Assembly: GCA_902538915.1 (NCBI GenBank)
Contig: CACBGZ010000003.1
Location: 1 to 64,000, forward strand
Length of the DNA: 64,000 bases
Direction of reading: 5' to 3'
Source of the DNA: an uncultured Pelagibacteraceae bacterium
Lineage (GTDB): Bacteria > Pseudomonadota > Alphaproteobacteria > Pelagibacterales > Pelagibacteraceae
Under the pieces are notes generated by a model. That model did not search any database. It was given only the letters and a program-made list of their open reading frames with translations, and was not told the DNA's origin. Both the position numbers and the translations under genes were made by a program. Numbering within the stretch: position 1 is the stretch's first letter; each line of letters begins with the position of its first letter. Positions 1 to 7,969 of this stretch are shown here, in pieces.

Positions 1-5
1 AATTT

Positions 6-1946
6 ATGAATAAAATACTATCGCAGGCCTTAAAGAAAGCTGTCTCTGAATATAGCCCAGAAATAAAAGAAACAATTAATGATAAAAGACCTGATCTTTT
101 CTCATTAAATAATGAAACCGAATTATATCAAAATAATAAAGGCATAATAATCAAGATAGACCGATCTAGAGACAAAAATTTAACAGATTTTGGTAAAGCA
201 ACCTTAAAAGACCGATACTTAGGTCATAACGAGTCCTTTCAAGATTTGTTTGCTAGAGTAGCAAGCACTTATTCTGATGATAACTTACATGCACAAAGAA
301 TTTATAATTATATAAGTAATCTTTGGTTTATGCCGGCAACTCCGGTTTTGTCTAATGGAGGAACGAAAAGAGGTTTGCCTATATCATGTTTTTTAAATGA
401 AGCATCTGATAGCCTTGGGGGAATCCTAGATTTGTGGAGTGAAAATGTTTGGTTAGCAGCTAAGGGTGGAGGTATAGGAAGTTATTGGGGAAATTTAAGA
501 TCGATAGGTGAGAAAATTGGTAAAGTAGGAAAAACTTCTGGAATAATTCCATTTATAAAAGTGATGGACTCTTTAACAATGGCAATCAGCCAAGGTTCAT
601 TAAGAAGAGGATCTGCAGCTTGTTACTTGCCGGTTGATCACCCTGAAATCGAGGAATTTATGGAAATGAGACGACCTACAGGTGGTGATCCTAATAGAAA
701 AGCTCTAAATTTACATCACGGTGTTTTAGTTTCTGACGCATTTATGAGAGCCGTTGAAAATGATGATCAATGGGCACTAAAAAGCCCTGCTGACGGCTCA
801 ATTCAACAAACTATATCTGCAAGGAATTTGTGGATAAGACTATTAACTGCAAGAATTGAGACAGGCGAACCTTATATAATTTATATTGATACTGTTAACA
901 GACAAATACCTCAACATCATAAATTAGCAAATTTAACTGTAAAAACTTCTAACTTATGTAGTGAAATTACTTTACCAACAGGAATTGACAAAGATGGTAG
1001 AGACAGAACTGCTGTTTGTTGTTTATCATCTTTAAACTTAGAAAAATATGATGAATGGAAAGATGATCCAAATATGATTAATGACGTTATGAGATTTTTA
1101 GATAATGTTTTGTCTGATTTCATTAATAAAGCTCCTGATCAATTTAAAGATGCAAAATATTCTGCTGAAAGAGAAAGAAGCGTTGGTTTAGGAGTTATGG
1201 GTTTCCATTCGTTTTTACAAAAAAATAGAATCCCTCTAGAGTCGGTGATGGCGAAAGCATGGAATAAAAAAATATTTAAAAATATTAATGAAAAAGTTAA
1301 TCAGGCATCAAAAGATCTGGCTGAGGAAAGAGGTGCATGTCCTGATGCAGCTGAATATGGATATAAAGAAAGATTTTCAAATAAAACAGCCATAGCTCCA
1401 ACCGCTTCAATTTCAATTATTTGTGGAGGCGCTTCACCAGGGGTTGAGCCAGTTGCAGCTAATAGCTATACTCACAAAACCTTGTCTGGATCTTTTAATG
1501 TTAGAAATAGATATTTGGAAGAAATCCTAGAAAGTCACAATAAAAATGATGATGAGACTTGGTCTACAATCACTACTAATCAAGGTTCGGTTTCACACTT
1601 AGATTTTTTATCAGATCTAGAAAAGGATGTTTTCAAAACTGCTTTCGAATTAAACCAAAAATGGATAATAGAATTAAGTGGAGATAGGACACCATTTATT
1701 TCTCAAGCACAGTCGGTTAATTTATTTTTACCGGCAGATGTTCATAAGAAAGAATTACATAGAATTCATTTTGATGCATGGAAAAAAGGCTTAAAAAGCC
1801 TTTATTACTGTAGATCAAAATCAATTCAAAGAGCTGAAAATGTCAATAATGCTCAATCGACCGACATAACAGCTAATGTATATAAATCAAAAAATCAACA
1901 AAGCAATGAACAACCAGAATACGAGGAGTGTCTATCATGTCAGTAG
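6..1946 (+). CDS. nrdA: Ribonucleoside-diphosphate reductase, alpha (catalytic) subunit
   Basis: Catalytic large subunit of class I ribonucleotide reductase, which reduces ribonucleoside diphosphates to deoxyribonucleotides. Visible active-site features are the NLCSE motif (C318, position of the thiyl-radical cysteine with flanking Asn and Glu), the redox cysteines C128 (PISCF) and C338/C339 (AVCCLSS), and a C-terminal CLSCQ tail (C642, C645) that would re-reduce the active site. At 646 residues it is about 100 shorter than E. coli NrdA, and its first 60 residues do not look like an ATP-cone, so dATP overall-activity control is probably absent. Its end overlaps nrdB by 10 bases. The ATG lies five bases into the window, so an upstream start cannot be excluded. 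Confidence 0.95.
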   Translation: MNKILSQALKKAVSEYSPEIKETINDKRPDLFSLNNETELYQNNKGIIIKIDRSRDKNLTDFGKATLKDRYLGHNESFQDLFARVASTYSDDNLHAQRIYNYISNLWFMPATPVLSNGGTKRGLPISCFLNEASDSLGGILDLWSENVWLAAKGGGIGSYWGNLRSIGEKIGKVGKTSGIIPFIKVMDSLTMAISQGSLRRGSAACYLPVDHPEIEEFMEMRRPTGGDPNRKALNLHHGVLVSDAFMRAVENDDQWALKSPADGSIQQTISARNLWIRLLTARIETGEPYIIYIDTVNRQIPQHHKLANLTVKTSNLCSEITLPTGIDKDGRDRTAVCCLSSLNLEKYDEWKDDPNMINDVMRFLDNVLSDFINKAPDQFKDAKYSAERERSVGLGVMGFHSFLQKNRIPLESVMAKAWNKKIFKNINEKVNQASKDLAEERGACPDAAEYGYKERFSNKTAIAPTASISIICGGASPGVEPVAANSYTHKTLSGSFNVRNRYLEEILESHNKNDDETWSTITTNQGSVSHLDFLSDLEKDVFKTAFELNQKWIIELSGDRTPFISQAQSVNLFLPADVHKKELHRIHFDAWKKGLKSLYYCRSKSIQRAENVNNAQSTDITANVYKSKNQQSNEQPEYEECLSCQ

Positions 1947-2953
1947 TAGAAAAAATAGGAGATAAAAAGAAAGAGATAATTCAACCAAAGAAAATGGGAT
2001 TACTAGTTGAGAATCCAGTGTACAAACCATTTAGATATCCATGGTGTTATGATGCCTGGTTAACTCAACAAAGAATTCATTGGTTACCAGAGGAAGTACC
2101 TCTTGGTGATGACGTAAGAGACTGGCAAAAAAATTTATCACAACCAGAAAAAAATCTATTAACTCAAATTTTCAGATTTTTCACTCAAGCTGATGTAGAA
2201 GTTAATAATTGTTATCTAAGACATTACACAACTGTATTTAAGCCTACAGAAGTTCTTATGATGATGACAGCTTTTGCTGCGATGGAAACAGTCCATGTTG
2301 CAGCTTACTCTCATTTATTAGATACGATTGGTATGCCAGAGTCTGAATACTCAGCGTTTATGAAGTATAAAGAGATGAAAGACAAATATGATTATATGCA
2401 GGGATTTAATGTAAACTCCAAGGAAGACATCGCAAAAACAGTTGCTGTCTTTAGTGCATTTACTGAGGGCTTACAATTATTTGCAAGTTTTGCAATTCTT
2501 TTAAATTTCCCAAGACATAATAAAATGAAAGGTATGGGCCAGATAGTTACTTGGTCTGTAAGGGATGAAACTCTTCACTGTAATTCAATGATAAGAATTT
2601 TTAAAGAATTTATAAAAGAAAATCCAGAGATTTGGACTCCTAAATTAAAAAAAGAACTTTATGAAGCTTGCAGAACTATTATTGAGCATGAAGATGCTTT
2701 TATAGATTTAGCTTTTGAAATGGGTCCGATGGAAGGTCTAACAGCACAAGAGGTTAAAGACTATATTAGATTTATAGGCAACAGAAGATTGGTCCAATTA
2801 GGTCTAGAACCAATCTATGATGTACAGAAAAATCCTCTTGGATGGCTTGATACTATGTTAAATGCTGTTGAGCATATGAATTTCTTTGAAGGTCGTGCTA
2901 CTGAGTATTCTAAAGCATCAACACAAGGAACATGGGTAGAAGCATTTAGTTAA
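1937..2953 (+). CDS. nrdB: Ribonucleoside-diphosphate reductase, beta (radical-generating) subunit
   Basis: Small subunit that houses the diferric-tyrosyl radical used by NrdA. With the start at 1937 (338 residues) the metal ligands read D86, E117 and H120 (METVH), E177 (FTEGLQ), E211 and H214 (DETLH), and the radical tyrosine is Y124, four residues after H120 as in canonical class Ia enzymes. A GTG at 1928 would add three residues, but AGGAG at 1924-1928 sits eight bases before the ATG at 1937, one of few good ribosome binding sites in this stretch, so 1937 is preferred. It is translationally coupled to nrdA by a 10-base overlap. Confidence 0.95.
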   Translation: MSVVEKIGDKKKEIIQPKKMGLLVENPVYKPFRYPWCYDAWLTQQRIHWLPEEVPLGDDVRDWQKNLSQPEKNLLTQIFRFFTQADVEVNNCYLRHYTTVFKPTEVLMMMTAFAAMETVHVAAYSHLLDTIGMPESEYSAFMKYKEMKDKYDYMQGFNVNSKEDIAKTVAVFSAFTEGLQLFASFAILLNFPRHNKMKGMGQIVTWSVRDETLHCNSMIRIFKEFIKENPEIWTPKLKKELYEACRTIIEHEDAFIDLAFEMGPMEGLTAQEVKDYIRFIGNRRLVQLGLEPIYDVQKNPLGWLDTMLNAVEHMNFFEGRATEYSKASTQGTWVEAFS

Positions 2954-2986
2954 TTTACATAATAAAAAAATCTAAAAATTTAATTA

Positions 2987-3014
2987 ATAAAAAAGGCTCT
3001 GTGAAAAGAGCCTT
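2987..3014 (-). terminator. Rho-independent terminator for aceA
   Basis: AAGGCTCT at 2993-3000 and AGAGCCTT at 3007-3014 form a perfect 8-bp stem. Read on the minus strand it is followed by a run of six T (2987-2992 on the plus strand are A), which suits termination of aceA. On the plus strand the downstream sequence is only TTAAAA-like, so termination of nrdAB would be weaker. Confidence 0.75.
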
Positions 3015-3047
3015 AAAACGGTTTATTGGGGGGAATAAAGTTGTTTT

Positions 3048-4322
3048 TTAAAATTGCTCTGACTCAGTCGAACCAGCCATTGCTGTAGTCGAGCTCTTTC
3101 CACTACTAATCGTATTAGAAACAGCATCAAAATAAGAAGTGCCAACTTCTCTTTGGTGTTTAACGCTTGTGTAACCATCTTTTTCACGAGCAAATTCTTG
3201 TTCTTGAATTTTTGAATAAGCGGACATACCTTCTTTTTTATATTTTTCTGCAAGCTCAAAAATTGCAATATTTTGAGTGTGAAATCCAGCAAGAGTAATA
3301 AATTGGAATTTATAACCCATAGCGCTAATTTCTTTTTGAAAAGAAGCAATTTCCGAGTCTGACAAATGTTTCTTCCAATTGAATGATGGTGAACAATTAT
3401 ATGCTAGAAGTTTACCTGGAAATTTTTCATGTATAGCATCTGCAAATTTTTTTGCCTCTTGTAAGTTTGGAGTAGCTGTTTCACACCAGATTAAATCCGA
3501 ATATGGTGCATAGGCTAATCCTCTAGAAATTGCTTGTTCGATACCAGCTTTAACGTAATAAAATCCTTCTGGTGATCTTTCGCCAGTCATAAAAGGTTTA
3601 TCATTATCATCATGATCATTTGTAATAAGCTTTGCAGCATTAGCATCTGTTCTTGCCAATATTATAAGCGGGACATCAGCAATATCTGCCGCTAATCTAG
3701 CAGCTTTTAAATTTTTAATCATTGTGCTTGTGGGTACAAGTACTTTTCCACCCATATGACCACATTTTTTTTCACTCGCTAATTGATCTTCAAAGTGAAC
3801 ACCTGCAGCTCCAGCTTTAATAAATTTTTTTGCTAATTCAAATACATTTAAAGGTCCACCAAAACCTGCTTCACCATCAGCTATAATTGGAAGCATGTAA
3901 TCTATTCTTTTTTCTTTTTTCATATCTCCATCTAGAAGCTCCATGTGTTGAATTTGATCAGCTCTAATTAATGCATTGTTCATTGACTCAACTAATTTTG
4001 GAGCACTATCGTAAGGATATAATGATTGATCTGGGTACATTTCTCCAGCACTGTTTGCATCGGCAGCAACTTGCCATCCACTTAAATAGATTGCTTTTAA
4101 ACCTGCTTTAGCATGTTGAACAGCGTGATTGCCTGACAAAGATCCTAAAGTGTTAACATAATTTTCTGTATTTAGAAGCTTCCATAATTTTATAGATTGT
4201 TGTTTACTTAAAGAGTATTCTATTCTAATCGAGCCCCTCAGCCTTTCAACTTCTTGTGGAGTGTAATCCCTTTTTATTCCTGCAAATCTTTTTAAGTCAT
4301 ACGAAATATTTTCTGCACTCAT
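3048..4322 (-). CDS. aceA: Isocitrate lyase (glyoxylate shunt)
   Basis: Splits isocitrate into succinate and glyoxylate, allowing growth on two-carbon units. The family signature KKCGH is at residues 185-189 with the catalytic cysteine C187, and the GVHFEDQ and IIARTDA segments of the PEP-mutase/ICL superfamily barrel are present. The length of 424 residues matches the short bacterial form. It is transcribed away from a DUF2083-type regulator gene, an arrangement known for RamB-like control of acetate and propionate genes. A 53-residue gene lies just upstream on the same strand. The start ATG has no clear Shine-Dalgarno sequence. Confidence 0.95.
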   Translation of the reverse strand: MSAENISYDLKRFAGIKRDYTPQEVERLRGSIRIEYSLSKQQSIKLWKLLNTENYVNTLGSLSGNHAVQHAKAGLKAIYLSGWQVAADANSAGEMYPDQSLYPYDSAPKLVESMNNALIRADQIQHMELLDGDMKKEKRIDYMLPIIADGEAGFGGPLNVFELAKKFIKAGAAGVHFEDQLASEKKCGHMGGKVLVPTSTMIKNLKAARLAADIADVPLIILARTDANAAKLITNDHDDNDKPFMTGERSPEGFYYVKAGIEQAISRGLAYAPYSDLIWCETATPNLQEAKKFADAIHEKFPGKLLAYNCSPSFNWKKHLSDSEIASFQKEISAMGYKFQFITLAGFHTQNIAIFELAEKYKKEGMSAYSKIQEQEFAREKDGYTSVKHQREVGTSYFDAVSNTISSGKSSTTAMAGSTESEQF

Positions 4323-4382
4323 AAGGGGAATCCTTTGATATTAAAGCTATTTTAAGAAATGAATTTAGTGAAATTTAAAGAT

Positions 4383-4544
4383 TTAATTAGAGTCTCTTGA
4401 GGAGTCGTTTAAATCGTTCATTCCACTAGAACCCCAATCACAATGATCATCTCTCATATAAATCCCTCTTCTATTATGTCGAGCAAGATCCTCATGTCTT
4501 ATGATTTGAGCTTCATTTTCAGTGTTTTTTAATTTTTCGTCCAT
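4383..4544 (-). CDS. Conserved-looking 53-residue protein between aceA and its putative regulator
   Basis: An open frame of 54 codons, ATG to TAA, fills most of the gap between aceA and the divergent regulator. The product is hydrophilic, begins MDEKLKNTENEAQ, and has HEDLARHNRRGIY and DDHCDWGSSG segments with several His, Asp and one Cys. There is no membrane segment or signal peptide. The stop is about 60 bases upstream of the aceA start on the same strand, so it could be the first gene of an aceA transcript. I do not recognise the family. Codon use resembles the neighbours (AT-rich third positions), which argues for a real gene. Confidence 0.6.
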   Translation of the reverse strand: MDEKLKNTENEAQIIRHEDLARHNRRGIYMRDDHCDWGSSGMNDLNDSSRDSN

Positions 4545-4557
4545 GTAAATCTTATAA

Positions 4558-4647
4558 TTTACAGGATTTACAAAATCTACAAAAAAGTGTAAAAGTATTG
4601 TAAATGAAAGAAAAAAATTGTAAAAATAAATTTACAAAATTTACAAA
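4558..4647. promoter_or_regulatory. Cluster of eight TTTACA/TGTAAA half-sites (putative regulator operators)
   Basis: Between the 53-residue gene and the regulator there are eight copies of TTTACA-like half-sites: forward at 4558, 4567, 4576 (TCTACA), 4631 and 4640; reverse at 4587, 4598 and 4618. Forward copies recur at 9-base spacing, and 4618-4637 forms a perfect 7-bp inverted repeat with a 6-base spacer. RamB-type regulators bind related AT-rich half-sites upstream of aceA and of their own gene. By inference this is the shared operator region of aceA and the regulator gene. Confidence 0.55.
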
Positions 4648-4655
4648 TAGTAAAT

Positions 4656-6086
4656 ATGAGTCAAATTAATTTAAAAATTGGTCCAAAAATTAAGGCTTTT
4701 AGAAGACAACTTGGTCTTCAGGCTAACAAATTAGCTGAAGAATTAAATATTTCCCCTAGTTATTTAAATTTGATTGAGGGGGGAAAAAGGAAAATAGATG
4801 GAGATTTACTATTAAAAATTTGTGAAAAACTAAATATTGAGCTTTCTCAGCTTACCACAAAAACTGACTTAAATTTAGAAAACACTTTGTCTGAAATTCT
4901 AGATGATGAATTATTTGAGGATTTAGACATTTTAGGACCAGAGGTAAAAGATCTTGTTGGTACAAATCCAAAAATAGGAAAGGCAATAGTTAGATTGGGA
5001 GATATCCTTAAAAAGAAAGACCATGAACTTGTAAACAAAATAGAGAAAATATCTGGGAAGATTGTAGATAATAGAAAAAATTCTTTTCCAGGAGAGGTTA
5101 TATCAGATTTTTTACAAGAAAATAAAAATTATTTTCCAAAACTAGAAGATTTTGCGAATAAGGTTTTTGATAAAGTTCAAAAAAACAATCGAACAAGATA
5201 TATAGCACTTTGTGAGTACTTAAACTCAGAATATAACATAAAAGTGAAAGACGTTATACCTGAGGAAAATAAACCGTTTTCTAAGATTTTTAACAAAAAT
5301 AAAAAAGAGCTTTTGTTAAGTGATTATAGTTCTTTAGAGACAAAAAAACTTCATGCAGCTGCCCAGATAGCTCAAGAGGGTGCAATTAAAGAAATAGAGG
5401 AATACTTAAAAAAATTTACTTTTCCATCTGAGGAGTCAAAAAAATTGACTAAAGTAGCTTTACTAAACTATTGTGGTGCAGCAATTCTGATGCCATATAA
5501 ACAGTTCCATTCTCAATGTAAAAAACTTAAATATGATTTAGAGCTATTACAAAATACTTTTGCAACTTCCTTTGAGCAAGTGGCACACAGAGTAACGTGT
5601 TTACAGGATCCAAAGTTACCTGGTATTCCATTCCACTTTTTAAGAGTTGACATGGCAGGAAATATTTCAAAAAGATTTTCATTATCAGGTATAGAAATCC
5701 CAAGATATGGAGGAGCATGTCCTCGATGGAATGTTTATTCAGCATTAACTAGACCTGGTGTAATTCAAACAGCTGTTAGTAAAATGAGTAATGGGGAAAA
5801 ATACGTTTGTATTGCGAGGACCGTCGAAAAAGGTATCGGTAGGTTTGGTCAATCAAAAAGTATTTTATCAATTGGCCTTGGATGTGAAGCAAAATACGCA
5901 AAAGATTTTATTTACACTGAAAATATAAACATTAACGATAAATCTACCGAAATACCAATAGGTGTATCATGTAGAACATGCGATAGATTAGACTGTTCCC
6001 AAAGAGCTTTTCCTCCATTACACAAAAAATTCGATGTTGATATTAATTCAAGAGGCGTATCAGTCTATGTTGGAGATAAGAGTTAA
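4656..6086 (+). CDS. XRE-family transcriptional regulator with DUF2083 domain (RamB/ScfR-like)
   Basis: A 476-residue regulator with an N-terminal helix-turn-helix of the XRE type (about residues 8-62, including LGLQANKLAEELNISPSYL), a middle region with IrrE-like helical character (about 150-310), and a C-terminal DUF2083 segment with a conserved cysteine cluster (CRTCDRLDC) near residue 450. Members of this family (RamB, PrpC activators, ScfR) sense acyl-CoA or glyoxylate status and control isocitrate lyase, propionate and acetate genes. The divergent aceA fits this. It probably binds the TTTACA cluster immediately upstream and regulates itself; that part is inference. There is no Shine-Dalgarno sequence, and the start lies eight bases after the last half-site. 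Confidence 0.85.
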   Translation: MSQINLKIGPKIKAFRRQLGLQANKLAEELNISPSYLNLIEGGKRKIDGDLLLKICEKLNIELSQLTTKTDLNLENTLSEILDDELFEDLDILGPEVKDLVGTNPKIGKAIVRLGDILKKKDHELVNKIEKISGKIVDNRKNSFPGEVISDFLQENKNYFPKLEDFANKVFDKVQKNNRTRYIALCEYLNSEYNIKVKDVIPEENKPFSKIFNKNKKELLLSDYSSLETKKLHAAAQIAQEGAIKEIEEYLKKFTFPSEESKKLTKVALLNYCGAAILMPYKQFHSQCKKLKYDLELLQNTFATSFEQVAHRVTCLQDPKLPGIPFHFLRVDMAGNISKRFSLSGIEIPRYGGACPRWNVYSALTRPGVIQTAVSKMSNGEKYVCIARTVEKGIGRFGQSKSILSIGLGCEAKYAKDFIYTENININDKSTEIPIGVSCRTCDRLDCSQRAFPPLHKKFDVDINSRGVSVYVGDKS

Positions 6087-6091
6087 TAATA

Positions 6092-6256
6092 ATGGTTAAA
6101 TTTATTGTTCCAGCAGTAATTATTTTTTTAATAGTTTTATTTTGGGAAAAAATAAATGATGCAATATATAAAAAATTTAATGTAAAAATTAATTATATAG
6201 TTTTAATATTATCAATTTTAATTTTTGGAGTTATTTTTGCTTTATTATATTTTTAA
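6092..6256 (+). CDS. Small two-helix membrane protein, 54 residues
   Basis: Five bases after the regulator stop, an ATG opens a 55-codon frame. The product starts MVKFIVPAVIIFLIVLFW, has a short charged loop around residues 19-34 (EKINDAIYKKFN), then a second hydrophobic segment to the end. That is a typical two-helix inner-membrane microprotein. It is too short for family assignment. Position suggests cotranscription with the regulator or with rseP, which starts 34 bases later. Confidence 0.5.
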   Translation: MVKFIVPAVIIFLIVLFWEKINDAIYKKFNVKINYIVLILSILIFGVIFALLYF

Positions 6257-6290
6257 TTTTACTATGTTTATAAATTTTAATTAAAAAATT

Positions 6291-7403
6291 ATGCTTAGTT
6301 ATATATTACCTTTTCTATTTTTGATTTTAGTCGTTGTTTTTATTCATGAATATGGACATTATTATTTTGCGAGAAAATATGGAGTAGGAGTAACAGATTT
6401 TTCAATTGGTTTTGGAAAAGAAATTTTCGGTTGGAATGATAAATCTGGTACGAGATGGAAAATTTGTTGGATACCTCTAGGTGGTTATGTAAAATTTTTT
6501 GGAGATAGAAATGTTTTTTCTCAAGCTGATCAGGAGAAAATTCTTGAAAAATATAATGAAAATGATCGCCAAAAGTTATTTGTTCTAAAACCTTTGTATC
6601 AAAGAGCATTAATTGTTTTCGGCGGACCATTAGCTAATTTTTTACTTGCTTTAGTTATTTTTTTTTCAATTTATACTTTTGTAGGAAAAGATTTTACTCC
6701 AGCGGTAATCAACGAAGTCCAAAAAGATAGTCCAGCAATGGTAGGTGGATTAAAGCAAAATGATATCATTTTAGAGATAGACGGTAATAAAGTTGAGAGC
6801 ATCATGGATGTTTCTAAGTTTATTACAATGTCCACCGCAGATCTTATAGATTTTAAGGTAAAGCGATCTTATGATGAATTATTGCTTAAAATTAAACCAA
6901 AAGTGATTTTAAGTGAGGATAATCTTGGAAATAAAATTAATAAACGTATAGTTGGAATAAAGCTTGGTGCTTATAATAATGAAATAAACCACGTAAAGTT
7001 AGGTCCAGCCCAGGCTATATATCATGCTGTAAATGAAGTGTATTACGTGAGCATTTCATCTTTAAAATATGTTGGCGGAATGATTATGGGTAAGGCTGAT
7101 ACTTCTCAACTAGGTGGTCCAATTAGAATAGCAAAAATTTCTGGTCAGGTTGCTGAGTTTGGTATCTTGGCATTCATAAGCATGATGGCATATATTTCTA
7201 TAAGTCTTGGTTTAGTAAATTTATTTCCGATACCAATGTTGGATGGTGGTCATTTGATGCTATATGCTTTTGAGAAGATTTTAGGCCGACCTTTATCACA
7301 AAAAACTCAGGAGGGTTTTTTTCGAATCGGTCTGTTTTTATTGCTATCTTTAATGTTTTTTACAACATTTAATGACCTAAAAGACATAGGTTTGTTGAGA
7401 TAA
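6291..7403 (+). CDS. rseP: RIP metalloprotease RseP/MmpA-like (site-2 protease)
   Basis: Intramembrane zinc protease that cleaves membrane-anchored regulators such as anti-sigma factors. The zinc motif HEYGH (H19, E20, H23) lies in the first membrane helix and the third ligand D318 is in PMLDGGH near the C-terminus. A PDZ domain lies at about residues 130-205. The length of 370 residues is typical for alphaproteobacterial members. In this lineage rseP usually accompanies bamA and dxr; here it stands beside HU instead. The start ATG at 6291 gives an immediate hydrophobic segment, as expected. Confidence 0.93.
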   Translation: MLSYILPFLFLILVVVFIHEYGHYYFARKYGVGVTDFSIGFGKEIFGWNDKSGTRWKICWIPLGGYVKFFGDRNVFSQADQEKILEKYNENDRQKLFVLKPLYQRALIVFGGPLANFLLALVIFFSIYTFVGKDFTPAVINEVQKDSPAMVGGLKQNDIILEIDGNKVESIMDVSKFITMSTADLIDFKVKRSYDELLLKIKPKVILSEDNLGNKINKRIVGIKLGAYNNEINHVKLGPAQAIYHAVNEVYYVSISSLKYVGGMIMGKADTSQLGGPIRIAKISGQVAEFGILAFISMMAYISISLGLVNLFPIPMLDGGHLMLYAFEKILGRPLSQKTQEGFFRIGLFLLLSLMFFTTFNDLKDIGLLR

Positions 7404-7449
7404 ATTGTTTCCATTAATTGACAAAAAACTCAATAAAATCAACATTTTT

Positions 7450-7478
7450 TAAGTATTTTACTATATATTGTGTATAAT
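7450..7478 (+). promoter_or_regulatory. Possible promoter of the HU gene
   Basis: A perfect TATAAT is at 7473-7478 in a very AT-rich stretch 80 bases before the HU start. The -35 region near 7450 is poor. An isolated TTGACA at 7418-7423 is too far upstream (49-base gap) to pair with this -10. Confidence 0.3.
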
Positions 7479-7557
7479 TTTATAAATAACACTAAAAAAA
7501 AGCTTGATTTATCAACACTTTTGATAACAATAGAATTAACCATTAACCGGAGCTAAA

Positions 7558-7833
7558 ATGAATAAAAAACAACTAATAGTCAAGCTTTCAGGAGCATTAA
7601 ATTTAAGTAAAGCTGATGCTGAAAGAACTTTTGACACAATTACCAACACTATTTTAGATGCTTTAAAAGGTGATGATCCTGTGAAAATTGCTGGATTTGG
7701 TACTTATAAAGTAGCTAAAAGAAAAGCAAGAGTAGGTAGAAACCCTAGAACAGGTGAGCAAATACAAATCGCTGCATCACAAAAGGTAAAATTCTTGCCT
7801 GCAAAAGCCCTAAAAGAAGTATTTAATAAATAA
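7558..7833 (+). CDS. hup: HU family DNA-binding protein
   Basis: Nucleoid-associated histone-like protein, 91 residues, which bends and compacts DNA as a dimer. The HU signature is visible as GFGTYKVAKRKARVGRNPRT at about residues 46-65, which forms the DNA-gripping beta arm, after an N-terminal helical half that begins MNKKQLIVKLSGA. GGAG at 7549-7552 is a good ribosome binding site five bases before the ATG. The gene has its own leader and its own strong terminator, so it is probably a monocistron. HU and the IHF subunits are similar; the length and start favour HU. Confidence 0.95.
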   Translation: MNKKQLIVKLSGALNLSKADAERTFDTITNTILDALKGDDPVKIAGFGTYKVAKRKARVGRNPRTGEQIQIAASQKVKFLPAKALKEVFNK

Positions 7834-7843
7834 TTCTATCTAA

Positions 7844-7876
7844 CAGCCTTAACGATTTTTCTCGTTGAGGCTGTTT
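7844..7876 (+). terminator. Rho-independent terminator of the HU gene
   Basis: A 12-bp stem with one wobble pair (7844-7855 with 7862-7873) and a TTTTTC loop is followed by TTT. It begins 11 bases after the HU stop codon. Confidence 0.85.
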
Positions 7877-7878
7877 CT

Positions 7879-7897
7879 ATATGCAGAATCTGCATAT
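7879..7897. promoter_or_regulatory. 19-bp perfect palindrome upstream of amtB
   Basis: ATATGCAGA (7879-7887), one central A, then TCTGCATAT (7889-7897): a perfect 9-bp inverted repeat. It lies just past the HU terminator and 73 bases before the amtB start. It has no T-tract of its own, so it is more likely a dimeric operator or the foot of a leader RNA than a terminator. Confidence 0.5.
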
Positions 7898-7944
7898 CCA
7901 ATTTTCCTAATCAGCGTTAGTTTTAAGTAACCAGTAAAATATAA

Positions 7945-7965
7945 ACCGTCCCTTAACAGGGAGGT
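7945..7965 (+). promoter_or_regulatory. Hairpin that sequesters the amtB Shine-Dalgarno sequence
   Basis: ACC (7945-7947), a single unpaired G, and TCCCT (7949-7953) can pair with AGGGAGGT (7958-7965) across a TAAC loop. The eight pairs bury the complete ribosome binding site, which sits four bases before the amtB ATG. Such a strong, paired ribosome binding site is unusual in this window, and translational control of amtB is the natural inference. Confidence 0.5.
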
Positions 7966-7969
7966 CTTA

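Noticed and set aside
4558-4647. Repeats of TTTACA as a CRISPR-like array
   Set aside because: Units are only 6-8 bases, occur in both directions and have no equal-length unique spacers; an operator cluster fits better.
4656-6086. Antitoxin of a toxin-antitoxin pair (XRE plus IrrE-like)
   Set aside because: The single long protein with a C-terminal cysteine cluster and its place beside aceA match the RamB/ScfR regulator family.
7418-7423. TTGACA as the -35 of the HU promoter
   Set aside because: No -10 box lies 15-19 bases downstream; the nearest TATAAT is 49 bases away.
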